Shown piece after piece: positions 38,823 to 49,308 of a DNA stretch of 64,000 nt (positions are counted from its first letter, which is position 1; every line of letters begins with the position of its first letter). The stretch lies in contig JAQQWL010000004.1 of assembly GCA_038363925.1 (NCBI GenBank), positions 1,798,001-1,862,000 on the forward strand, in the 5' to 3' direction. The position numbers and the translations under genes are program-made. This DNA comes from Apiospora phragmitis (lineage: Eukaryota; Ascomycota; Sordariomycetes; Amphisphaeriales; Apiosporaceae). The notes beneath the pieces are model-generated. The model was not told the origin of the DNA. It worked only from the letters and a program-made list of their open reading frames with translations, and ran no database searches.

Positions 38823-39482
38823 GCTTGCTGCCGTGCTGTCGCTCTCGACCAATTGCTGCGAGATGCGATGCGATGCGATCAATTGACACGAGACAACTAC
38901 AAAATAGGTGTCTAGTGTGGTCTGGGGGAGAGTGCACGGCTCACGAAATCGGGGAGAGCTCCTATCAGCTGTTGCTACTCCACCTTCAGCTCCTCCAAAC
39001 TTCGAAAAGTTCCAAGTGTGGAGAAGCACCTTCGCTTACCTCACAAGGGACAGATAGCTTTTAGGTGTCCGGGTTTTTACGCCTGTGCCTCCACTGTCAC
39101 GACATGATGCCTCACTTGATAGTATAATTATTCTATGTACTGTAAGTAGGTAGCTATATCATACATAATGTGATACCCGTACCATATGAGCAGAATAACC
39201 AGGAGCGTTTTGAGCAATGATTAGGTAGGTATCCAAATTGTGGCAACGTCCGCCGTGGACTAATCACGTGTCTCAGCTAGGTAGCTTACGCCACTGCGGC
39301 AAGTGGCTGCTGCTGTGGCTTGATGTTTCAACGTGCCCAACGTCCTTCATGCTGTTGCTCCGCCAACCATGCGAGCTCAAGCCCATCAGATGCTGCTCAC
39401 TCCAACGACTGCAACGACACCGGCCATGCTACTGTACTGAGGGTTCATGGATGACTGATGAAGCACAACTCAAGATCACGCC
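38823..39482. promoter_or_regulatory. Divergent promoter, CCDC47-like / haspin-like
   Basis: 660 bp between two start codons on opposite strands. A short GCGAT/GATGC repeat (about 38864-38880) lies just upstream of the CCDC47-like ATG. No named site can be assigned. Confidence 0.4.
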
Positions 39483-41189
39483 ATGTCGAAGCAGCCGCCT
39501 GTTAGGAAGTACGGGAAGCGCAACGCCAGGTCCAAGGCAGAACGGCTCTTCGTTGAACTACCACAGACGCCTGTGCGGGCAGCACCCAAAACCGATGATC
39601 CTGTTGTACAAGATGGCAATGAGGATGAAATAAGGGATTTGACAAGCAGAGTCGATCAAGTCAAGATACAAGATGAGGATAGTCTGCCCCGCTGTCTACG
39701 CAGAAATCTGTCAGATCTACTCGAGCCAGAAGGAAACAGGATGAGCCAGAGCCTGCAACGCCACTAGTTGAGGAGGAGCAAGTGCAGGAGCCAGCGCAGG
39801 AACCAACCCCAGAGCCTGATGAGCTATCGGAAGAGATCAGAGATGAACCGGAGTCTTTCATCTCTGACATTGATCTGAGGGTATTGACTTGGTCCGAGGT
39901 TTGTCCACCGGGCGACAAGATCGTAAAAATTGCGGAGGCTTCTTACGCCGAGGTGTACCGGGTGACCAATAAGAGAGGAACCAGCATCATCAAAGTCATT
40001 CGGATGGAGTCACCCATCAAACCACAGACGAAAGCCCAACAAAAGTCGGGCTTGGTGGATGAGGAGCCACATTCCGAGGCTGATCTGATGGGTGAGCTGA
40101 AGATCTCCGAGTGGCTAGCCGATATCCCCGGCTTTGTTGTGTATAAAGAAAGGTATATCGTGCAAGGAAAGACTTGCAGAGAACTCCTCGAGACCCACCA
40201 GAACTTCCAGAAAAAGGCCAAGAGGCAAGACCCAGGCCGAGCTCAGTTCTACCCATCGCCAAGTCGATACTTGGATGGCACAAGATTCCTTGTAGTGGAG
40301 TTAGGAGACGCCGGAACTGCTCTGGAGGATTTCGATCTCAACTCGACAGACCAGATATGGGACATATTCCTTCATGTTGCCATTGCTCTAGCTCGGGCCG
40401 AGGCTCAAGTAGAGTTTGAGGTAGGCATGCCCCTTAAGATGCAACGAGGACTGATGTGACTGACATGAGCAGCACCGAGATTTGCATGAGGGCAACCTGT
40501 GTATCCGGCAGACGGGTGAGGCTGTCCTACCCGAAGACCGAGAGACAGCGGCCTTCTTCGGACACTCGGGCCTTGAAATCACAATCCTGGATTATGGTCT
40601 GTCTCGCGCAAGAGGAGACTTGGACCTCGAGGAAAGTGAACCAATAGCCTATGATCTCGAGAGAGATCTGAGCATATTCACCAGCGAGCACGCGCCACAA
40701 TGCAGAGTTTACAGGCAGATGCGATCTTTCTTGCTACGTGGCGATCGTAAATGCCTACCTCCCAAGGGCCACCAGGTCGCCTATCAAGAGGGCATTGACG
40801 GCCCTATCTGCTGGGCGCTACATGAGCCCTATACGAACGTGCTGTGGCTGGCCTACATATACGAATACCTCATCGACAATTTCCGGGGGCTGAAGAAGGA
40901 GCTGAACGCGTTCAAGCGGGCGACCAAGGACTTCTGGACTCATCTCAACCCGGAGGCCGATGACTCGGTGCCCGGGTTTGCCAGCGCTAGCGACATCGTT
41001 ATGTTCGCCGTCGAGTCCGGCTGGATCGACACGGAGCAGCTGACGGAAGGCAGGACCGAGATCGAGAGGTCGATCCTGTCGGTCTTGGATGATCGCAGCT
41101 GCGCAGGGGAAGGTTCGTCTTTACATGATATCAGCGAGGCATCAGTACGGCGGTCCCCTCGGCGCAATAAATGGAGGCCTTCTGTTTAA
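39483..41189 (+). CDS. Haspin-like serine/threonine kinase (one apparent frameshift)
   Basis: Haspin phosphorylates histone H3 Thr3 at mitotic centromeres; that activity is inferred. Exons are 39483-40420 and 40473-41189; the 52 nt intron (GTAGGC...GAGCAG) lies exactly before the catalytic loop HRDLHEGN. The product is 551 residues after correction. The N-terminus is basic (RKYGKRNARSK) and then Glu/Pro-rich. The kinase domain shows a degenerate nucleotide loop (IAEASYAEVYRV), the VAIK-like lysine in SIIKVIRM, the large haspin insert (SEWLADIPGFVVYKERY), and DYGLSR in place of DFG, as in haspins. There is no APE motif, also as in the family. The frame breaks at CCCC 39687-39690, where one C appears to be missing, upstream of the kinase domain. 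Confidence 0.88.
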
Positions 41190-44100
41190 GACAGATTTTA
41201 CGAATTGCATACAGATTATGATGAGAGCATTAGAGATACGGCGCTTGGGGGTTTGAAATTCTACATGTGGGTTGCGCTCTTGCGGCCAGACGGTCACTGT
41301 ATAGAGCAATAGCTGCATTGATGTGCTTATCTCACATGGAACACATATTGTCCATAGCCAGAAATGATGATTGACCATTGAGACGATATGATATTTCTCT
41401 ACAGGACAGCGGGGGATGTCATTGCCCATCTTTACAGTACATCTAGCTCCTCTTGAAGTACCACCTAGAGTATTATCATTAAAAGAATGCAACCACATTA
41501 GCTCGACCATGCCATTACGATCAGGTTGCAACTGTAACCGTAAACCCCTTTTTGATCGTGTGGTTACAATGCACCAACCACTATCGATCGAGTCACAGCT
41601 TGCACGCTACAGTTGCACCCCTGAGCTTCTATTCTCTTATACCCTTTCTAAGGGACCCCATATAAGTATCTTATGCGTCTCCGTAACATTGGGCGCCTAT
41701 GGATAGCATCTTTCGACCGTCGTTCGACTGTTTTCTAAAAATATTTGTCCAATGGGGGTCTTCGATACATATACCATCTTGAACCAAAAAGGTACGTACT
41801 TGATCCGAATTGTGTTATCCTACTGCATTCGCCAAGTTAACTCAGGGGTGCTCGGTTAATAAGACGCCTCTTGCCTCTGTCTACAGACTGTTATTAGATA
41901 GGAACCCCACGCCAAGATATTTACCAACAGGTCGCCCAGACCAGTCTAGGCCCTGTGCTGTTGAAACGTCGTCATAGATATTTTGCATGTACAGTATTTG
42001 GCCATGCTCGTCCGGTCTCCACCGGTTGATAATCATTGTAAGATGCGATGCGGAAAAGCTCACTTGTTGGGTTTCCAGCCTTGCTTATTACTTGGGCGAT
42101 CGTCGTGTAATTCCGAGATGGAGGCTCGGGGTCTGCTCGTGGCAGCTCGGGGTCCATACCAACAAACTAGGTTCGTCCTATCGGTTCATTCTACCGAGTC
42201 TACCTTCGAATGGGTCGGTAATGCTGCTTCTACTTCGTGGGGGCAATATATCCCCGTCTTCCCGACCGCTTATGCCGCTGAATTAAATCCTGCCTCCTTT
42301 GCCGAAAATACCGATGATCTTTGTAACCTTGCTTGAGTTATGCGTTGGGGACAGAACATACCGGTCTACTGTATGCGAGACGGAAGCACGAGACGAGGCA
42401 AGGCTACTGGCGGACAGGTAACGTGGCTAATCTTAGGTGGCTACGATGCGCATTACTGCAGAGCGTTGTCTTGATGTTTATGGCAAGTATTCCCGTCTAG
42501 CCTGTCACCCGCCTTGCCGTTTTTTGCTACATACAATTCGCCGAACCCCTCCAGGTATTGCGCTGCAGCTAGTGCACGTCACTTGGACTAACAACTCTCA
42601 GCAATGCCGGCGCAGTGCCGCCGAATTACTTTCACCCCCCCTGTCTATTCGTGCGGCATGGGGCCTGCGGCATGGGCATATCACGCATATCTACCAGAAA
42701 CAATAAGGCCATCCGCGAGATTTTCCGGGTAGGGCAATATCCAGCCAGAAAGTCGTGTAACCCCATTCATGGAAAACATCGATTCCATACTCCCATGTCG
42801 ATGTCTACCCGTTTCTAGCGCCCTGCCAAGCTTCTTTGTCCAACCTCATTTGATCGCCAATCGAATCGGGGGCGGCTCGACATGTTTCCCGCCATATGAT
42901 ATGATGCCGCATCCGCCTTCCCCGTACCGGAGCTTCTCACTTGTACGCACAAGAAGACTGTTTCTGTATTCCCCTGCCTGTGAGCTGTCAGCTTTGTTGA
43001 CGTTTCTACTGATCAATCGTCAACTGTGTGGCGCATATCCCGTTAATGGCCCGATGCAGCCAGGCAGCTGTGCCCCTAGCAGGAGCATGTCTTTAGATTG
43101 GCAGAAAGCCAAAACCAACAACAACCTTGCACATTTCTGACCTGTACGATTCGGCCCTCATCAACTTGGCGCATGAGGCTCGTCTATATCACGGCATGAA
43201 GCGTTCTTTGTTCTCATTTAGGGAAAGCCCACCCCGTTCTAGGGCGAGGTCTCGTTGCACATTGCCTGATTGAGGCCGAACTCCGGCGGGTGGGTGAGTG
43301 CCTAGCACCAACCGAAGCCATATATGGAAATTTTGAGCGCCCATGCTACCTCCCCCTTTGCGAACAACCATCAGATAATTGTCTGCTATCTCCACTTGGA
43401 GATTGGTCTGCGCTGTGATGATTTCATAATCGGGGCCACTGCTCGCTACAAATCCTCCCCATCAAGCTGCTCAGGTCGCCCTGTGGCTTGCATTGTGATA
43501 GCTTCAGTGGGCAAGGAGAGGGAACTTGATCTTGCCTGCTTGCCGGTGCCACATTTCCCGGCACATGTGGTGAGCTAGGCACTAGGAATGCCGAGAGTTG
43601 TGAAGTGACTAACCTGAGCCATACAGGACTCTTTTGTCTATTGCCCATCACATCTGCACACTTTTGTCATCAGCCTTTCCTTGACCGAAGTTGACTTGCT
43701 TCTTCCATGGCACTGCATGCTCGGCATGCAATCAACACGCAGCCGAGCAATCTCACCATGCAGCTAGAGAAGAGAAGAGAACCTGGTCGCCCACTTGCTA
43801 TGTCACTTCTTTGCATATATGCCCGCTTGGTAAGGCCTATGACACTATTCGTCAGCTCGAGGGGCGCCTTACTAGGGACCCGTGCCGAAAGAAACGGAAC
43901 TTTTAAACTCGTGGGGCATGAGCGGCCGCCTTATGGGTCAACATATAGTCGTATATTGGAACTGAAGTACACCACAACAACCAACACTCGCACGCGTGGG
44001 GGGCATGGGGGGCATGGGGGGTTTTCATGGTGTCTACCAGATGGGAAAGGCAATTCCGAATGGCTGGAATAACAAAGAATGATTCACGCCGAGACTTTGT

Positions 44101-44211
44101 CCCGCAGCGGTGAAGTGCAGGTGGGAACCATGCCCGCCCTGAACAAGCAGACAAGAGTAAGAGCAGCATGGCTCCTCGCCTACAGGTCCCATTTACTACT
44201 GGCCTGCCATG
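41190..44211. other. Long gene-free stretch between haspin-like and catalase genes
   Basis: Three kilobases with many short overlapping ORFs in both strands, none with a family motif. A strong donor-like GTACGT at 41792 follows an ATG at 41752, but every nearby acceptor leads to an immediate stop. A G-run repeat lies at 43998-44021. The right part is probably catalase promoter. Confidence 0.5.
43998..44021 (+). repeat. Three G6 runs in a 9-bp tandem repeat (possible G-quadruplex)
   Basis: GGGGGGCAT occurs twice followed by a third GGGGGG, giving G6-CAT-G6-CAT-G6 at 43998-44003, 44007-44012 and 44016-44021. It lies about 740 bp before the catalase ATG and 190 bp before the TATA-like sequence. 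Confidence 0.7.
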
Positions 44212-44762
44212 CATATATTAATATAAATCTTCTTCCTCCTGCCTTCAGTTCTCGGTAGGTTTCCTCCTCTGCGCTCGCCTAATCCCGAGTATACTTCGAC
44301 TCGCAGCCATTGCCGTTCTTGGTACTCTTAACTGAGCCTCCCCGAGATATTCCTCGTGCTCGAGTATATCAAGCCCCGTTGCACTCGCCCTTCACACGAA
44401 GAACGCTGGGCCTCAGTAGCACCCGCCTGCTTCGACTATATTTCAACCAGTAAGTAAATACTTGCTCTTTTGGGGTCCCATTTTACGCCATTGCAGCCGC
44501 CCTTTTTGGAAATGCATCGTCAATCCCCGGCATCTGCCTGCCTCTCTTGTGCTGTTTTCACTTCAGCGGCACCGGCCTTCCGGCGTTTCCACGTCCCCGG
44601 CCCGGCCCTCAAGCTCTGCCCTTTTCTTCGCATACATCTCCACGCCCCTCACCTCACATTTTCATCAAGATATTCTCTCCCACCACCGCCCTGCGTTTTC
44701 TGCCATCGTCTAATACTTTGGTTTCTCTTCAGTAAGTCAACAGTAAAACACCCACAGCAAGC
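44212..44762 (+). promoter_or_regulatory. TATA-like element and leader of the catalase gene
   Basis: CATATATTAATATAAAT at 44211-44227 is the clearest TATA-like sequence in the window. It is followed by about 500 bp of C/T-rich leader with at least one plausible 5'UTR intron: a donor CCA|GTAAGTAAAT near 44450 and acceptors TTCAG or ACAG at 44730-44745, just before the ATG. The intron is inferred. Confidence 0.45.
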
Positions 44763-46996
44763 ATGGCCGGACGTGTCTTCACCACGGCCGCACTCGTAGC
44801 CGGTGGACTCGCCGGCTTTTCGGCTGCAGCCGGCTGTCCGTACGCCGCCGCTCTCGGAGGCCGCGCCGATGACGCCGGAGACGACCCCCTGGCCCCGTTC
44901 ACCATGGACGACAGCTCCGGCTACATGACGGACGACCTCGGTGGCCAGATCACCGACCAGGACAGTCTCAAGGTCGGCCCGAAGGGCCCTACCCTCCTGG
45001 AGGACTTCATCTTCCGTCAGAAGATTACGCACTTCGACCATGAGCGAGTCCCCGAGCGAGCAGTTCACGCCCGCGGCGCCGGTGCTCACGGCACATTCAC
45101 CAGCTACGCAGACTGGAGCAACATCACGGCCGCCTCGTTCCTGGGCGCCGAGGGCAAGAAGACTCCTATGTATGTCCGCTTCTCTACCGTTGCTGGTTCC
45201 CGAGGAAGTGCAGACACTGCCCGAGATGTCCACGGATTCGCAACTAGGTTCTATACCGACGAGGGAAACTTTGATATTGTTGGCAACAACATCCCGGTCT
45301 TCTTCATTCAGGACGCTATCAGGTTCCCCGATCTCATCCACTCGGTCAAGCCCTCGCCGGACAAGGATATTCCCCAGGCTGCCACTGCTCATGACTCTGC
45401 TTGGGACTTCTTCAGTTCTCAGCCAAGCTCATTGCATACCCTCTTCTGGGCTATGGCCGGTTTTGGTATTCCTCGAAGTTTCCGCCACATGGTACGTTTC
45501 CCCCCTGAAGTGTCCCAAACATGTAAGGTGTGTATGTGTACTGATCATGGGCTATATAGGATGGCTTCGGAATTCACGCCTTCCGTCTGGTGACCGACGA
45601 AGGCAAGTCCACGCTCATCAAGTGGCACTGGAAGTCGAAGCAGGGCAAGGCCAGTCTGGTCTGGGAGGAGGCCCAGGTCGTCGCCGGCAAGAACGCCGAC
45701 ATGCACCGACAGGATCTCTGGGACGCCATCGAGTCCGGCAACGGCCCCGAGTGGGAGCTCGCGATCCAGGTCATCGACGAGGAGCAGGCCCGCGGCTTCG
45801 ACTTCGACTACCTCGACGCTACCAAGATCATCCCCGAGGAGTACGCCCCGCTCCAGAAGCTGGGTGTGATGAAGCTGGACCGAAACCCGACCAACTACTT
45901 CGCCGAGACGGAACAGATCATGTTCCAACCCGGTCACATTGTCCGCGGTGTCGACTTCACCGACGACCCGCTTCTCCAGGGCCGCATCTTCTCCTACCTC
46001 GACACCCAGATCAACCGGCACGGCGGCCCCAACTTCGAGCAGCTCCCCATCAACCGCGGCCGCGCCCCCGTCCACAACAACAACCGCGACGGCGCGGGCC
46101 AGATGTTCATCCACAAGAACACGGCGGCCTACAGCCCCAACACGCTCAACCAGGGCTACCCGCAGCAGGCGACGCAGAAGCAGGGCCGCGGCTTCTTCAC
46201 AGCGCCCGGCCGCCAGGTCTCAGGCAAGCTGGTGCGCGAGCTCGCGTCCACCTTCGACGACCACTGGACGCAGCCGCGCCTGTTCTACAACTCCCTAACG
46301 CCCGTCGAGCAGCAGTTCCTCGTCAACGCGATGCGCTTCGAGGCCTCGCAGCTCAAGTCCGAGACGGTCAAGAAGAACGTCCTCACCCAGCTCAACCGCG
46401 TCAGCCACGACGTCGCCGCCCGCGTCGCCTCGGCCCTCGGCATGGAGGCCCCCGCCGCCGACCCGACCTACTACCACGACAACACGACCGTGGGCATCTC
46501 CATCACCAACGGCACCCTGCCCACCGTCGCCACCCTCAAGGTCGGCATCCTCACGACCGCCAAGTCCATGAAGAGCGCCGCGGCCCTCAAGGAGCGCCTC
46601 GCCAAGGACGGCCTCGTGCCCGCCATCGTCGCCGAGTACCTCGCCGAGGGCGTCGACAAGACCTACTCGGCCGCCGACGCCACCGATTTCGATTCCGTCG
46701 TGGTCGCCGCGGAGGCGGACCAAGCCGGCCTCTTCTACAGCGCCACCAAGAAGGCCTCGACCCTGTTCCCGGCCGGTCGCCCGCTGCAGATCGCCAACAT
46801 GGCCTACCTCTTCGGCAAGCCCGTCGGCTACTTCGGCGGCAACGGGATCGTGAGCAGCGCGCTTGCCGACGCCGGCTTCAAGCAGGACGAGCCTGGTATG
46901 TACATGGGCTCGTCGGACATGGAGAAGTTCGTGGAGGACGTCAAGAAGGGACTTACGACGTTCAAGTTCACGAACCGTTTCCCGTTGGACGGTTAG
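44763..46996 (+). CDS. Secreted large-subunit (clade II) catalase
   Basis: This enzyme splits hydrogen peroxide into water and oxygen with a buried haem. Exons are 44763-45491 and 45560-46996; the 68 nt intron (GTACGT...TATAG) splits FRHM/DGFG. At 721 residues it is the long form, with a secretion-type N-terminus ([22 protein letters not shown]). The catalase core shows the active-site His in [17 protein letters not shown] (about residue 102), the Asn in NFDIVGNN (about 175), and the haem-ligand Tyr in [19 protein letters not shown]. The last 150 residues form the flavodoxin/DJ-1-like domain of large catalases ([34 protein letters not shown]). Third positions are overwhelmingly C/G, which explains the long antisense and out-of-frame ORFs across it and fits high expression. 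Intact. Confidence 0.95.
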
Positions 46997-47263
46997 GGGG
47001 CTTAGACGATGCTACGATACAGGTGGATGAATTTTATGATGATTCGGTTTTCGATCCCCCCCCTTTTTAAATAGAGAAGTGAGCCTACCTACGCTCATAA
47101 TGAATAAATACTTAATGAGTAAAACTTGATTGGCTGAGAAACCGCTTTTGTGAAATGTGTTTTAGACGATCTCTTCCTGGACTGAAAAGAGGAAGGTGTC
47201 TGTTCTAGAAGAACCGCGTCCTGTCGCACTATTAGACTGAAGCCTAACTAACACCTCTCCCTT
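46997..47263. other. Catalase 3' flank
   Basis: Under 300 bp of A/T-rich 3' sequence between the catalase stop and the decayed ORF; nothing else seen. Confidence 0.5.
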
Positions 47264-47758
47264 TTATAGAAGAGACAGTGACCAGGCGCAAGAAGCCATC
47301 GGACTGGCTTCCGTTACGGCCTCCTTCGTCGCTTTTAGGTAAGCCAAATTGCCGCTCTTGCGCGGGCGACCTCGCCAGCTCATCCGGTGTGACTGGGCCC
47401 GTCTCTCGCTGGGGGTTTGTTTATCGACCGCCTGCCAGTACCGCTCTGGGTTCTCTGCAGTATCCCTGATTTTGTACCAGAACTCGGGATATTAGAAGAC
47501 GTTATGTTTATTGGTGGGTGCGGAGGACTTCTAAACTTCTCGGGAGCTGACAGGTTTGTCGGGTATCGAGTCATCCTCAACAACCTCATCGGGATGCCTT
47601 CCTTTATAGCCGGGGTTGTTCTCACCAGGATCGTCATCAGGATCGTCAGTATCGTCATCAGGATCATCAGAGTCGTTATCAGGATTATCAGTATCGTCAT
47701 CGGGAACATCCTAGAACGTGGCCTTTTCCTTCCCTTTGGACTCTTTAATTGTCGACAT
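47264..47758 (-). pseudogene. Decayed ORF with an acidic repeat and three CA-to-TA type stops; possible mobile-element relic
   Basis: On the minus strand a frame of 164 codons starts at an ATG (47758) and reads protein-like sequence broken by only three stops: TAG at codon 16 (47713), TAG at codon 76 (47533) and TAA at codon 89 (47494). Each could come from CAG or CAA by a C-to-T change at CpA, the signature of repeat-induced point mutation. The translation holds an acidic repeat (DDDTDNPDN, DDPDDDTDD), then a basic stretch (SERRAQSHRMSWRGRPRKSG). Such acidic-then-basic gag-like ORFs occur in fungal retroelements, but I recognise no family and no LTR. Element identity is a guess; the decay is visible. 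Confidence 0.4.
47634..47705. repeat. 21-bp imperfect tandem repeat
   Basis: About three and a half copies of an ATCAGGATCGTCAGTATCGTC-type 21-mer with point differences; on the minus strand it codes for the acidic D-rich repeat of the decayed ORF. Confidence 0.7.
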
Positions 47759-47987
47759 GGTGCCAGCAGTTCCATTTACTCTAGGAAGTTTGGGGTTTTA
47801 TAAAAAGGGATGCATGGTACTTCCTGATGGTCGTCTCCCGAGCTGGCAACTTGGTGTAGGATGCGAGTACTCTGCGAATTCCCCCAAGGTCTGATATGTA
47901 GCACTGGTAGCCCACTTGCCCACCTGCTGTTTAGCTACGTTATCCCAGGTAAACGACTTTGGGGGTTATTCCTTCCTATTCCAACCG

Positions 47988-48320
47988 TTATTCCACGTTA
48001 TCCCAGTGTCTCAGGGGGACGGGTTCACCGTTTATTCGAGGAGTTGTCTTTATTCCCTTCTGAGACCTCCCGTTTATTCCAAAAAGAGTAATAATACCAC
48101 CGACAAGTCGGTAGGACCCAGCTTCATTACGCCTTCTCTTCCGTTGGGGAGGCGTAGGGTCGATGTGACCCTCGTTGATGATATCGATAACGTCCTGGCC
48201 ACCGACGAAGTTAGCGTTACCGTTAACTTTTGTGGCCTCGACGCCAAAGCGGCAGGAGCTTGCCTTGGCAATCTTGCGCTGGTTCTTTCCAACCACCTGC
48301 GTCGAAATAGTCCGATCCAT
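47988..48320 (-). other. Isolated 110-codon ORF beside the decayed ORF
   Basis: An unbroken minus-strand ORF (start MDRTISTQVVGKNQRK, end RHWDNVE) with a basic cluster PPQRKRRRNE in its middle. It lies on the same strand as, and upstream of, the decayed ORF and may be part of the same relic. I recognise no domain and would not call it a gene without homologues or transcripts. Confidence 0.25.
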
Positions 48321-49308
48321 AAGTACATAATGTATTTAGGTAGCTGGCGCTTTGGGGCCATCCATAATTGAGCATGCTTCTCTCTTTCTCGCATTCTAAC
48401 CCTATAGGTGGTCTTACACGCACGAAATCTAACAAAACTCGAAGATTTCTGTTTTCGGTCAGACAGGGCCCCTTCTATTGGTTCGTCCGACTAGCTTGTT
48501 TCCTTATGCAAGGAGAGCGAAGGCGTTTATTCCTCCTCACTCCCCCACACAACAGATGTCGCAGGGAAGAAGCCACACCCACGATCCCTACTACTCCCAC
48601 ATCATGCGGCCTATACTGCGGCCAGCAGGCCCCTAGTGGCGCAAAGGACCCCGGTCTTTTCCTGCATACGCAAGCATAAGGGAGGAGTCACGTGATGGAT
48701 TCTTGCTGCATGTAAGTATGTTGAGCATATGTCGTGCGTTTTCTTGCTTCACTCATGCATGCCAGTACGGACACGTGATACCTGTATTTACTACAGGGGT
48801 ACTTCCCGTATGGTTCATCCGCTTACCTTCAGAAATAGGCCATGACAAGAAGGAACAAGTTGATCCCAATCTTGCTTGCATTGAGAGATATACTCCAGAC
48901 GATTCAGATGCATATATGAATTGAATTGTATAAATGTACAAACTGTATGAAATATAGCGTCTGGGTATATCACGCCTGAATCCGACAACGCCCCTCCTGA
49001 GCATGGAAACCAAGGGACCAAGTGTGCTCGCCGACCTCAACCTCCGCCATTACCTGTCCCCTCCCCCGGACGGTTCGGATCGTTCTCCAAAAGAAGCTAG
49101 CAAGTAATAAAACGACCTTTATGATATTCATATCCATTCTAGTGCGAACTAATCTCGTACAAAGCTTTTTTCTTCTCCGCTACCCTGTGAATGACAGCCC
49201 GCTCGAACGCTTCAGCTAAGTTCGCTAGCGGAGGGGCGAGTCGCCGGGGGTCTTGAGGGAGCTGCTGCTGATTGTGAGGCTGGTAGCTCTGGCGCCGGTT
49301 CCATTGTC
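48321..49308. other. Intergenic, no feature seen
   Basis: About 1 kb with only short ORFs. It includes the 3' flank of the MFS gene on its right. Confidence 0.4.

Noticed and set aside
41752..41800. ATG-started exon-like string ending in a strong GTACGT donor
   Set aside because: Every nearby AG acceptor places a stop within a few codons, so no gene model survives.
44649..47070. Long antisense and alternate-frame ORFs (up to 709 codons) over the catalase gene
   Set aside because: They result from C/G-ending codons in the real gene; their translations are Arg/Pro/Ala-rich with no domain, while the catalase frame is complete.
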